Shown piece after piece: positions 11,900 to 23,500 of a DNA stretch of 64,000 bases. This DNA is from Bidens hawaiensis (Eukaryota; Streptophyta; Magnoliopsida; Asterales; Asteraceae): positions 124,001 to 188,000 of the forward strand of contig JAIQDT010003778.1 in NCBI GenBank assembly GCA_021521415.1. Reading direction: 5' to 3'. The stretch's first letter is position 1, and the number at the start of each line of letters is the position of its first letter. Below the pieces are notes generated by a model, which was not told where the DNA came from, ran no database searches, and was given only the letters and a program-made list of their open reading frames with translations. A program made the position numbers and the translations under genes.

Positions 11900-13558
11900 T
11901 GGGAGTGGGTTTACATAGCGGCGGGGGAATACAATTGAACGGCACTTTCGTCAATTATCATTTTACATATTGTCGTTGGGCTGTTGTCCGAAGGTTTGAA
12001 TCTTTAAGGTGTCAAACTAATGGACGGATGAAATTCCGTCTCAAGGCTCGAGTTGGTGTACGGATGATTGGTAGGTCTAACGGCTTAGCAAAGAGTTAAA
12101 ATGTCGTTAAAATTTAACGTGTTTAAATTTCAACTTGATAGCTTTTTCTTTTTCATCGTAACTAATTTTTCTTTTCCTGATGAATGGTTTTCTTTTTCTT
12201 TTTTCAATTTTGGTGTTAAAAACCGGTGGCTTGTACTTTTGCTGTCCTCATTGTTTCTAATTGATTTGGGGCTAGTTTTATCGTTTATATGTTAATGTGT
12301 CTAACTAAAACAAAAATTTAAGTACTTGTAAGTAGATTGACATTGTATGAGAGTTCACTAGTTTTACGTTTAGAAATTAGATTTTATATAAGTTCATAAT
12401 TTCTTGTCTAAAACTTGTTTAATAGAGAGTTTGATTGTGGAAACTAGAAAAAACGATTGGAGCTGGGAATACTTCTTTACAATATGCTATTTTCTTTGTT
12501 GTGACTTTGAGTTCAGTATTTTATGATATTTTATATAAACTGATGAAACTCGTATGGGCCTTGTGTGGCTGCATAGCTTGTACAGACCAAAAACCGGTCT
12601 TGTGTAGGAAAAAGGGTAAAGCTAATATGCTCTTATTTGTTTTTTTGATTATTATGATGACTAGCAAGAGGTTAAGTTTTATATGTAAGTCCCAATTCCA
12701 AACATGTAGCTAGAGTTTAATTAAGTTTTATGGTGGTGATAGTTGGTCAATCACAACAGAGCCGTGAGTTACTTGCCCATACAATATATATAGTATTAAA
12801 CATCAAGATCAATAAAATCAACTGGTTGTGCTTTTTAACAAACTTTAGTAATCCATAAGTATCTTTCACGTGATTATATTTCAACAATCATTTTCTTATT
12901 GCTTGTTTAATTGTATTTATGCTTCCTCAAAGTTCATGTCTTTCTTATTAATGTTTGGAAAAAAAAAACAAAACAAAAAAAAAACAAAAAACTAAAGCTT
13001 CTTCCGGATTCGAGAATGGTTAAAACTCTAGAATTTTTATATTTCTTTGCATTGTCCTTTGAGCTCATGATATTTCTCGTCATTACATGTGTTACTCTTA
13101 TGAGTTAAGACATGCCTATTCATGTTATAACATTCGTAGTTGTAGAATATCAGCTTAAAAATTCAAAACTTAGCCATGCTAAACACATAATACCGCTTTG
13201 TAGTTTGGCTGGATCCACTAAGATGATGTTCTTTGCCTCTTGTGCTGGCTTTTGTTAGATGACTTTTTCAAATATGTTTGAAATGGATAACTTGAGTCTT
13301 CAATTTTATATAGTCAATTCAAAACATTTTAAACAGATACACGCTCGTTTGAAATATTGAAACCTTCATGATTGACTATAATTTGGCAAATAATATGGTT
13401 ACATCATAAGTTATTTTCTTTAACTTTTTATAAAATGTATTTAATAAAATACATGTTATGTTATTTAAAAAACATTTATTTAATTCATATGTTTATAACC
13501 TAGTTTAGGTTAGTATACTAAATTCGACTTTACGTAAAAATCTAAGACATTTAGTTAT
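11900..13558. other. AT-rich intergenic DNA, no gene recognised
   Basis: Open frames here are short, unlike known proteins and without splice logic. There is an A-rich run near 12961-12990. I see no promoter, RNA gene or repeat that I can support. Confidence 0.5.
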
Positions 13559-14120
13559 AGAAGGAGGTGTTTAGACAATTAATTTCAATGAAAATATACC
13601 GCTCCCACTTTAATGGGGTGGGAATATAGATAAGACATAAAGATTCAATGAAAAAAATCAATGAAAATCCAGTTTCATAAAGTCACATCCAAACAAGCTT
13701 TATTACACTTTTTAAAAATTTTTAAAAATTGTTTGAGTTAGTGTTCCTTCATTTTTAACAACCAACGAATAAAGTCCGACTACTCAGGTAACCTAATGAC
13801 AAAAGACGGTCCCACTGTAATAAATCATGATTGAGATAAGACTATGTGTTGTGACCATTGAACAGGGGGCGCGCAGCCAACCCTTGCAACGTTGGCAGCG
13901 TACACCACAGGGTCAACTGGTGAGCCATGACACGAACGTTGAAGTGCGACGGGGCTAGCGGGCCGTGAGCGAAGGAGATGACGTTGGACAACAATTTTTG
14001 TCTTTTTTTTCTTTGATACGTACAACATTTCTGGTTGCGAAAGCAGCCAAGAATGTGGAGAAGAAGATGGAGAATGGAGAAGAAAGATGGAGATATCGGT
14101 TTTCTATTTTTTTTAACCAA
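13559..14120. other. Intergenic: MITE-like fragment and a GC-rich island
   Basis: Bases 13559-13695 begin AGGAGGTGTTTAGACAA and end CACATCCAAACAAGC, roughly inverted ends of a small repeat. Bases 13845-13990 are clearly GC-richer than the surroundings and contain two overlapping minus-strand frames of about 70-90 codons. Neither frame resembles a family I know, so I do not call a gene. Confidence 0.35.
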
Positions 14121-14309
14121 ATTTTTTAGGCTTTTTTTTTCTATTTTATGTTTTTCATAGATTTTGTTTATTATAATTTATATTATTTGGTACAAAACTA
14201 ATATAAAAATTGGGTTTTTCTTTTTATATAATGTATAATTTATATGAGTTTAGGGTTTTTTATTTATTTATAAAACTAGTATATAATTTTATCTTTTATT
14301 TTCAAAACA

Positions 14310-15925
14310 TGACGGCTCCTGTTATATTGGTAGAAAATATTACTATAGAGGAGAGGAGTGGTAGAGATAGACTCAAACTGACTTGGGATGAGAGGATTAG
14401 ACATTATTTGAAAGATATGCACCTCTCAAAGGATATGGACGATGATATAAATTCTTGGAGACGTAGGATTAAGGTTAAAGACCTCTATGGCAATGCATAG
14501 CTTATTGTTATAAATGTATTTTAGGGGTTTTCTTTCCCTTTCTGTTTTGTGTCGCTTTGTTTATTTTTTTGGTCATATTTTCTTCTTACCTTTAATTCAA
14601 CCTAATGTAATATGTTTAAGTATTTATCTATTTATTTGCAAGGTCTAAATGATATACTATTATAGGGGGCGGTTAACGTACGCTAATACACTATCGTACA
14701 TTACGTACGCGAGTATCTAGAACGTACAATTATACGCGATTAAAATTTTAAATACAATTATACGTCACGATACGCCAATTATAAAAAGGGCATTTCCGTC
14801 CAGAACGTCCAACTATACTTCCCAAATCTATTCTTCAATTCCCCCAGATTCATGTTCTTCAAAAATTCATCAATCGATTTATCGAACGTCCATCCATATC
14901 AATATAATTCAGCCGTCGATCGGTATTAAACTAATTTGCAGGTTGATATCAAACTAATTGAGTTATATAACCCTAAAAATGTTCGTTACCTGCAAATAAA
15001 ACCTCAAACCCTAATACGTTCTGCTTATACGTTATGCTAATACGTTCTGCTAATACATTATGCTAATACTTTCTGCTAATACGTTATACTGCTAATACAT
15101 TTTGCTAATACATTCTACTAATACGTTCTACTGCTAATATATTATGCTAATACATTCTGCTAATACATTCTAATCTTAAACGTTCAATGTCAAAAACCCA
15201 TCATCCAGAACTCAAAATTGATCGATTGAAGTTTCAAATTGATGATTAATTGAATCGATTTCAAAGATTAACCGATCAATTGGCTCCAATTTCATTTGTT
15301 GATGGCGCCGGCAAGCGGAATGCGCGCCGGCATCGGCAATTAAAGGGCGGCTTTCGGTTTATGGAATCTCAATTACTCAACAAAAACGGTTTATGGAAAC
15401 AGAGTATAATAGAAACCGTTTCTAAATTTAGTAGCGACGTTGGCGTTGAATTTTTAAAGGATGTTAAAAGACAATTCTACCCTTATGTTAAGTTACGATA
15501 TCAGATTGTAAATAGTTACGATCTACGTTCAATATACTCGCGTACGCAATGTACGATAAACCATTAGTGTATTATATCCTTTATCTATTATTATAATATT
15601 TTATTTTTTTACATTATTTTATAGTATTTTAATATCTATCATTATTATCTACGTTTGTCATGCATCTATTTAAGAATAGACTATTATTATTAGCATTATA
15701 ACATATTAATTCGTTGATGTTGTTCTTTGTTATATAGGGGTCTAGTGTTGCACTTATGTTTCCTTTTACACGGCTTTATACATATATTTTTAGAGCTGGG
15801 GGTCTCTCTGGAAGCAAACTCTCAATTCTTTTGATAGAGATACGGATTGCCTACATCCAACCCTCCCAGACCCTGTTAATAGCTTTGCTATGGTGGGATT
15901 TTTACTGGGTACGATTGTTGTTGTA
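14310..15925 (+). mobile_element. 3' part of an RTE-type LINE, interrupted by another element
   Basis: A frame at 14311-14499 reads RSGRDRLKLTWDERIRHYLK...WRRRIKV. This matches the GRPK.TW...(R)xD(L/M)..L...M..D...WR.RI tail that ends plant RTE/non-LTR reverse transcriptases. About 1.2 kb further on (15730-15925) is the matching 3' end: GGGGTCTCTCTGGAAGCA, then CCCTCCCAGACCC, GTGGGATTTTTACTGGGT and a (TTG)n tail. Plant RTE LINEs and the SINEs that copy their tail end this way. The two parts have the same orientation and are separated by the element at 14684-15574. Confidence 0.65.
14684..15574. mobile_element. ~0.9-kb inverted-repeat element inserted in the LINE
   Basis: The left end TAATACACTA...TCGTACATTACGTACGCGAGTA is matched in reverse complement by the right end (15520-15574), with one 7-base insertion and a few substitutions. 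The terminal repeats are thus about 45-55 bp. Inside are a tandem array of (C)TGCTAATACGTT/ATG-type words (about 15020-15170) and a 105-codon frame (15250-15567) that resembles nothing I know. No target-site duplication could be paired, so class and exact ends are open. Confidence 0.55.
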
Positions 15926-16467
15926 TTTTCAAAATATCTTATAAATTATATTGTTATTTTACATTTTCGAAAACCAAAAAACAAAAATAAAAAGAAACTC
16001 GTTGAAACCCCCCGCTCACCTACACCATGACAGGCTCAAGTAGCTTCAGCCTGGGCTTTATCCAGTGACTAGCCAATGTCCAATCAATGCTAGATGAAAC
16101 AATATTAGAAGATGAATCCATGACTAAGCTTCAACAATAACACACAGTCTAAGATCCAAACTTCAAACTTAACGTGTCCATCCAACATCTCATTTTAGCT
16201 TGGGGGTGTTTGGGATTCCTTATTTTTACCTTCTTCGCAATAAGTTATAAGTTATAAACTCATCCTCGGATATCAATTGAATAAATAAAGAAAGTAAAAA
16301 AAAATAAAAAAATAAATCCTGGATGCTTACCCAATCGTGAAGTAAGTTTGATGTTGATGATGATGATGATGATGATGATGATCACACCAAGGCGGTGTGC
16401 GTCAACCGCCTGAATAACCAATAACCAAATCAAAACCACCTCCTTCAATCATCTCATCTCAACTACT
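15926..16467. other. Promoter-side intergenic DNA of the sacsin-like gene
   Basis: It contains a TTGGGGGTGTTTGG block (about 16199-16212), similar to ends of hAT-like repeats, and a (GAT)n/(ATG)n microsatellite at about 16350-16381. No gene is recognised. Confidence 0.4.
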
Positions 16468-16475
16468 TATAAATA
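16468..16475 (+). promoter_or_regulatory. TATA box of the sacsin-like gene
   Basis: TATAAATA lies about 70 bases before the ATG at 16539 in a pyrimidine-rich leader, at normal plant TATA spacing for a short 5'UTR. The promoter looks intact although the gene downstream is broken. Confidence 0.55.
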
Positions 16476-16896
16476 ACCTCTTCCCCTAAATTCTCATGCT
16501 TTGACTTTGACCTTATCATTTCATCATCATCAACCACCATGAACAACAACAATGAACACGAACACCAATCATCATCAAATTCAAATTCAAATTCACTCCT
16601 GCTGGAGGATTTCGGCCAGAAGGTAGATCTAACCAGGCGAATCCGCGAGGTGTTGTTGAATTATCCCGAAGGAACCACAGTATTAAAGGAGCTGATTCAG
16701 AATGCGGACGACGCTGGCGCCACTAAGGTCCGGCTGTGTCTGGACCGGCGGACGCACGCCGCGGACTCGCTGTTGTCGCCGAAGCTCGCGCAGTGGCAGG
16801 GACCGGCGTTGCTGGCGTATAATAACGCTGTGTTTACTGAAGGTGATTTCGCGAGTATTTCTAGGGTTGGTGGAAGTGGTAAGCAGAGTGAGGCGT

Positions 16897-17085
16897 GGAA
16901 GACCGGTCGCTTCGGGTGAGGTTTCGGTTACGGTTAATAAGTTGCTGTAGTTTTTTTAGATAGGTTAATTATTATTATTATTGTTGTTGTTGTTGTTGTT
17001 GTGAAATGATGTGTAGACCGGTCGCTTCGGGTGAGGTTTCGGTTACGGTTAATAAGCTGCTGTAGACCGGTCGCTTTGTGTGATT
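16897..17085 (+). repeat. Triplicated exon-1 end and splice donor
   Basis: The last bases of exon 1 with the donor (GACCGGTCGCTTCGGGTGAG and the following ~32 bases) occur at 16901 and again almost identically at 17016. A shorter third copy (GACCGGTCGCTTTG) is at 17065. A TTA/TTG microsatellite lies between the first two. Only the first copy continues the upstream frame. Confidence 0.85.
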
Positions 17086-17510
17086 GCTAATAGTTGAATG
17101 AAGTGAAATGATGTTGTGCTTAAAAATTAGGATTATTATTATTTGTTATGTGATTGTTAATAGTTGAATGAAATAAAATGATGTTGAGCTTAAAAATTAG
17201 GATTATTAATATTATTTGTTATGTGATTACTTTTTCGGCTCCTACATCCCAAAGCTTCGTTTTTAGTAGGATTGGCTTTGCTATTCAAAAGGGGGTCGCG
17301 GCGCAGCTCGTTGCCTGTTTGCTTGCCACTTTATTGTAATCGTTTTGAGTTTAATGAGAAGGTATGAAATTAATTCAATAAAAAAAATTGCTAATAGTTG
17401 AATGAAACAAAATGATGTTGAGCTTAAAAATTAGGATTATTATTATTATTATTTGTTATGTGATTGCTAATAGCTGAATGAAGTGAACTGATGTTGAGCT
17501 GGAGAATTAG
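17080..17510. repeat. ~75-bp tandem repeat in sacsin intron 1, split by a short A-tailed insertion
   Basis: Units of the form GTGATTGCTAATAGTTGAATG...GATGTTGAGCTTAAAAATTAGG...TTTGTTATGTGATT recur at about 17080, 17150, 17390 and 17460. Between TGTGATT (17227) and TTGCTAATAG (17387) sits a ~160-bp unrelated piece. It ends in an A-tract after TAATGAGAAGGTATGAAATTAATTC, which looks like a small retroposed sequence placed inside one unit. Confidence 0.65.
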
Positions 17511-20500
17511 GATTGTGTGATGGAGAGAGAGTGAGGAATTGCTTTAAGCTGATAAATTGAATTAGGATGAATGAGTTGCTCTTTTGAAGGTTTTGTTAGT
17601 GGCTAAAAGACATCTGCTCGTATTGCTAGAGAGTAGGTTAATGGATAAGATAAAGGCTTTGGACATTTTGGGGAGTGTTATGGATGCTGATTATTATTAA
17701 TATTTGCTATTATTGTTATTTGTTATGTGATTGTTGTGTTGTGGTGTTATGTGTATACTTTGTGTTTGATTAATGAAATGGAGTGATGTTGAGCTAAAAA
17801 TTAATGGAGGGATACTTAATGATGATACGTCTAGCCCTAGTACTTACTACATAACCAAATTAGGAATTTGTTGATTTTTTTCGTCTCTTAGATTCTATTG
17901 GTTGCTAGTAGGTTCATGGTGCTAACCTCAATTGCACTTTTGAAGGTCTTGTTAGTGGCAAAGGGTAATCTGAAACTTATGGTGGTACTATAGATGGAAT
18001 TTTTAATCTGTTCATCTCACTAGAAAGTTGGTTACAAGAACAAGATATCAAGAATGTATATATTAGTGTACTTGTTTTGAAATATCTAATTATGGTTAGA
18101 AATATGCTCACCAGGTTTGATATACATGCTTCTTTTATTAGTTGATTCAGAGTGTACATTACTATATTTGTGTTTTTTTAGTTGACAAATGCGAAAAAGG
18201 ATACTACTGGTGTTATCACTTGTGATGACATAAAAGGAATTGTCGCAGTTAGTTTTTCTTTTTAATTGAAAAGGAGGTTCATGGCTTCATGCCAAAGACC
18301 TAAGAACCTTAATTATTTGCAAGGTTTTCCCTAGAGCAGTTATCTTTGTTTGTCAAAAAAAGTATGACATTCTTGTTTAGATGGGTATACTTGACAAAGA
18401 AGGAGCTGATTCACTAGGGTTTGTAATGCAAATTGTCTTCAAATGATGTAGAACCATTAGATGACTAGGGTAGATACGAGGTTAGTGGGTAAGCTAAATT
18501 ACCTTAGTCAAGCAATTTTGTTTTCTCAAAAAATGCTATATGCTGTCCCATGAACCAATCATTGGGATGCTAAAGTTCATAGTCACACAGTAATATATCT
18601 TAAAAGAGAGCCCAAGGAAACATTCTAATGTACCATGATCACAGACTATACAGTTGGATATTTAGATGTGATAATTCCTAGATATTGTTTGTTAAGAATT
18701 CACATCAAGCCTTTAAGGTTGCAATCTCTAACTACCACACTTGCAAGATATCATCTGCTAAGAACTCATATCAAGCTTTTTAGGTTATAATCTGTAACAA
18801 GCAATATTTGCTTGTAATTATTAACAAGTGCTAGCTCTTAACATATATGCTCGATCATGCTAAACTTAATTGTTTATTACTAAATCTATAACTATTTGTT
18901 TGTTAGGGTTGGCTTCAACTCGGTCTACCATCTGACTGATTTGCCATCTTTCGTGAGTGACAAATATGTAGTCCTGTTTGATCCTCAAGGTTTCAACTTC
19001 AAACCCCGGAAAAAGAATCGAATATGTCACTTCAGCAGCCATCACTAAATACCGAGACCAACTTACTCCATACATCGCCTTCGGTTGCAACATGGAGACT
19101 TGTTTTCCAGGAACCATATTCAGATTCCCTTTAAGGAATAACGAGCAAGCATCAACCAGTAAACTGTCAAAGCAAGCTTATTTACCAGATGACATTTCTT
19201 CGATGTTTAATGATTTATTCGAAGAAGGCGTTTTCACGCTTCTGTTTCTGAAAAGTGTAGTTTCTATTGAAATGTATTTATGGGATACTGATATGCCTGA
19301 ACCTAGAAAAACTTATTCCTGTTCTATCAGTTTAGCTGATAAAGATACTGTTTGGCATCGCCAAGCACTTTTGAGATTATCCAAAAATATGAGTTTTTCA
19401 GATAATAAAACGATGGATTTTTGTTGGATTTCTTGAGTGAAAATGCAAATGGAGATCAGTCTCAAAAGAGGGTGGATACGTTTTATATAGTGCAGACTAT
19501 GGCTGCGGCATCCAGCAGGATTGGTGCTTTTGCTGCAAGTATGTCTAAAGACTATGACATTCATCTACTACCTTGGGCAGCTGTAGCAGCATGCATCTCA
19601 GACAATTCTTCCAGAGTAATATTTACTTTATACTATTGTAACATTTGATATGATGGAATCACAGGAGTTAAATGAAATGAAAACTATAGCGTGGCTGAAT
19701 TTTTATTTATGTTAATCTGTAATAACATATATCTGTAAAAAAATGTTCAAACTTTAGTGAAGTTACTTATTTTAATCTTTTTATGTCTAACAGGATGATC
19801 TTCTTAAAGATGGTCGGGCATTTTGTTTCCTCCCGTTGCCAGTAAAGACTGGAATGGCTGTGCAAATCAATGGATACTTTGAGGTGTCATCAAACCGACG
19901 TGGCATTTGGTATGGTGCTGACATGGACAGAAGTGGAAGAATTAGGTCTCTCTGGAACAGGCTTCTATTGGAAGATGTGGTTGCTTCTTCTTTCGTTAAT
20001 TTACTGCTTCAAGTCCAACCGATCCTGGGTCCCGCCAACTCATATTATTCTTTATGGCCTACTGGCTCGTTTGAAGAGCCATGGAACATTTTAGTCGAGC
20101 AAATTTATAAAAACATTAGCGATAGTCCAGTTTTGCATTCAGATCTTGATGGAGGAAAGTGGGTCCCGCTAGTAGAGGCTTTTCTTCATGATAACGAGTT
20201 TTCTAAAAGTAAGGACCTTGGTACAGCTCTTGTCCAGCTAGGATTACCTATTGTACATTTGCCTATCCCCTTGCGGGACATGCTTTTGAAATTTGCATCT
20301 AGTGTGCGGTTAAAAGTCATCACTCCTGATTCAGTACGGAATCTTTTAAGGAAATCAAAAGCTGTTAACAGCTTAAGCAGATCTTTGAAGCTTGTATTGT
20401 TGGAGTATTGTCTTGAAGATTTGACTGATGATGATGTTGTTACAAATGCATATGATCTGCCTTTGGTTCCTTTAGCAAATGGTGAGTTTGGATCATTCTT

Positions 20501-23500
20501 TGCTGCTTCAAAAGGGGTATCTTATTTTATCTGCAGTGAATTGGAATATGTGCTCTTACAAAAGGTACCCGATAGATTAATTGATCAAAATACACCTCCG
20601 AATATGTTAAGCAGGCTTGAATCTATTGCCAAGATCCCGTCCACAAACATCTTTATCTTTGATGTTGATTTCCTTTTACAATTGTTCACAAGAGTAGTAC
20701 CTGCTGATTGGAAGTATAAAACCTCGGTTTTGTGGGTTCCAGAATCGAATTCTAATCATCCTAGTAAAGCATGGTTCCAATTGTTCTGGAAGTATCTTGG
20801 TGGTAATTGTAAAAGTGTCTCTTTTTTTGGTGATTTTCCTATTTTGCCCTCGGTTTCTGGTTACCTCTATAGACCATCCCGTCAACTGAAACTGTTGAAT
20901 GTTGATACATTGTCGGACAAGATGCAGGGTGTTCTTCAGAAAGTGGGGTGTAAGATACTTGACACAAAGCATGGCGTTGATCACCCGGATTTGATCAACT
21001 ATATACTTGAGGCTGACGGTGCAGGTGTTTTGAAGTCAATTTTTGACGTCGTTTCTTCTAATGATGACATCAAAGAAGTTTTTCTTCAAAACCTAGAAGC
21101 TTCTGAGAGGGATGAGCTTTGTGTGTTTTTTCTTGATCCAAAATGGTATATTGGAAACATTATGTCCGACTTTGATAAACGATCATGTATTCGACTTCCA
21201 ATCTTTAGAATTTATGATGAGGAATCCGTTGAAAATTTCTATTACTCCAAATTAGAAGACCAGAAGTTTTTGCCCCCATTTGATTGTCATGAATCCTTAC
21301 TTTGTGGTGATTTTATAAAAAATTCATCTGGTACAGAAGATGAAATTTTGAGTAAATATTATGGTATCGAGCGCATGGGCAAGGCCAGATTTTATAAGCA
21401 ATACGCGTTTAACAAAGTTAAAAATTTACCACCCGAGTTTCATGACATCATCATGTCAGTTTTGCAGGAGTTACCATATTTGTCAGCAGAAGACCCGACT
21501 TTCAGGGGACAGCTGGCAAATTTGGAATTTGTTCCATGCGCCAGTGGTTTGTTGAAGAGCCCAACACAGCTTTATGATCCTAGAAATGAAGAGTTATACG
21601 CGCTATTGGAAGATTCTGATAGTTTTCCAGCTGGCGTTTTTGAAGAATCTAGCTGTTTAGACATCTTACATGGTTTGGGTTTAAGGACTTATGTGTCTCC
21701 TGATGCTATCATACAAAGTGCTCAACAAGTGGAACGGTTAATGCACAGTGATCCACAACGGGCCCATTTTAGAGGGAAAGTGCTTCTTTCTTATCTAGAA
21801 GTAAACGCCTTAAAATGGGTACCTGATTTTCTTAATGATCAAGGAACAATGAACCGGATGTTTTCACGCGCTGCGAGTGCGTTTAGGGCACGCAATCTCA
21901 AATCTGATTTGGAAAAGTTCTGGAATGATCTAAGGTTAATTTCATGGTGCCCGGTGCTCGTTTCACCTCCATTTCAATCATTACCATGGCCCGTTGTGTC
22001 ATCAATGGTTGCACCACCAAAACTTGTGAGACTTTACTCAGATTTATGGCTTGTTTCTGCCAGCATGCGGATATTGGATGGTGATTGTTCTTCAACATCA
22101 CTATCTCATTGCCTCGGGTGGTCATTACCTCCAGGTGGCAGTGTTATTGCTGCCCAACTTCTTGAACTTGGAAAGAATAATGAGACGGTAACAGATCCCG
22201 AGCTTCGCCAGGAGTTAGCTTTAGCAATGCCTAGAATATACTCCATTCTTATGCACATGTTAAATTCAGATGAGATGGATATTGTGAAGGCGGTTCTAGA
22301 AGGTTCTAGATGGATTTGGGTAGGAGATGGATTTGCAACACCAGAAGAAGTTGTCATCAACGGTTCTCTGCATTTAGCTCCTTATATACGTGTCATACCT
22401 GTAGATTTAGCAGTTTTTAAGGATTTGTTTCTCGAGCTCGGGATCCGGGAGTTTTTGAAACCCTCAGATTATGCTAAAATTTTATGCAGAATGTCTACTA
22501 TTAAAGGGTCAGCTCCTTTGAATTCAGAGGAGCTAAGGGCAGCTTTACTAATTGCACAACATCTGGCTGAAGTCCAATTGTACGAAGAGCAAGTTAAGAT
22601 TTTCTTACCAGATGTTTCATGCATTTTAGTTGATGCTACTGATTTAGTTTATAATGATGCTCCATGGTTACTTGGTTCAGAAACTGATGCATCTAATGCG
22701 GCCATAAATGTTAAAAAAACTGTGCAAAAATACGTGCATGGCAACATTTCGAATGATGTGGCGGAAAAGCTTGGTGTTCATTCACTTCGTCGAATGTTAC
22801 TTGCCGAGAGTGCGGATTCAATGAATGTGAGTTTGTCGGGAGCTGCAGAAGCGTTCGGTCAACATGAAGCTTTGACCACCAGACTTAGACATATACTTGA
22901 GATGTATGCAGATGGGCCCGGCACACTTTTTGAGCTTGTGCAAAATGCTGAAGATGCTAAAGCTACTGAGGTGGCTTTTCTTTTGGATAACACTCATTAT
23001 GGGACTTCATCTGTTTTATCCCAGAAATGGCAGACTGGCAGGGACCTGCTTTGTACTGTTTCAATAACTCAGTTTTCAGCCCACAAGATCTATATGCAAT
23101 TTCTCGAATTGGTCAAGAAAGTAAACTCGAGAAACCGTTTGCGATCGGAAGATTTGGTTTAGGGTTTAATTGTGTTTACCATTTTACAGACATACCCACG
23201 TTTGTTTCCGGGGAGAATATCGTGTTATTTGATCCTCACGCGTGCAATTTACCGGGAATCTCACCTTCTCATCCTGGATTACGCATTAAATTTGCTGGCA
23301 GGAAGATTCTAGACCAATTTCCTGATCAGTTTTCTCCATTTCTTCACTTTGGTTGTGACATGCAACAATCATTTCCCGGTACACTCTTTCGATTCCCTTT
23401 AAGAAATGCTAAAGTTGCTTCAAAAAGTCAAATAAAAAAGGAAGCATACTCACCTCAAGATGTGACATTACTCTTATCATCATTTGCTGATGTCGTTTCG

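Noticed and set aside
12101..13108. Several 60-90 codon plus-strand frames
   Set aside because: Low-complexity, Phe/Leu-rich translations of T-rich DNA without splice or promoter support.
13825..14120. Two overlapping frames in a GC-rich island as a gene
   Set aside because: No family resemblance, no clear start context and both run into simple T-rich sequence. Listed only as an island.
15250..15567. 105-codon frame inside the TIR element as a transposase
   Set aside because: No catalytic or zinc-finger motif is visible and the last third is the terminal inverted repeat itself.
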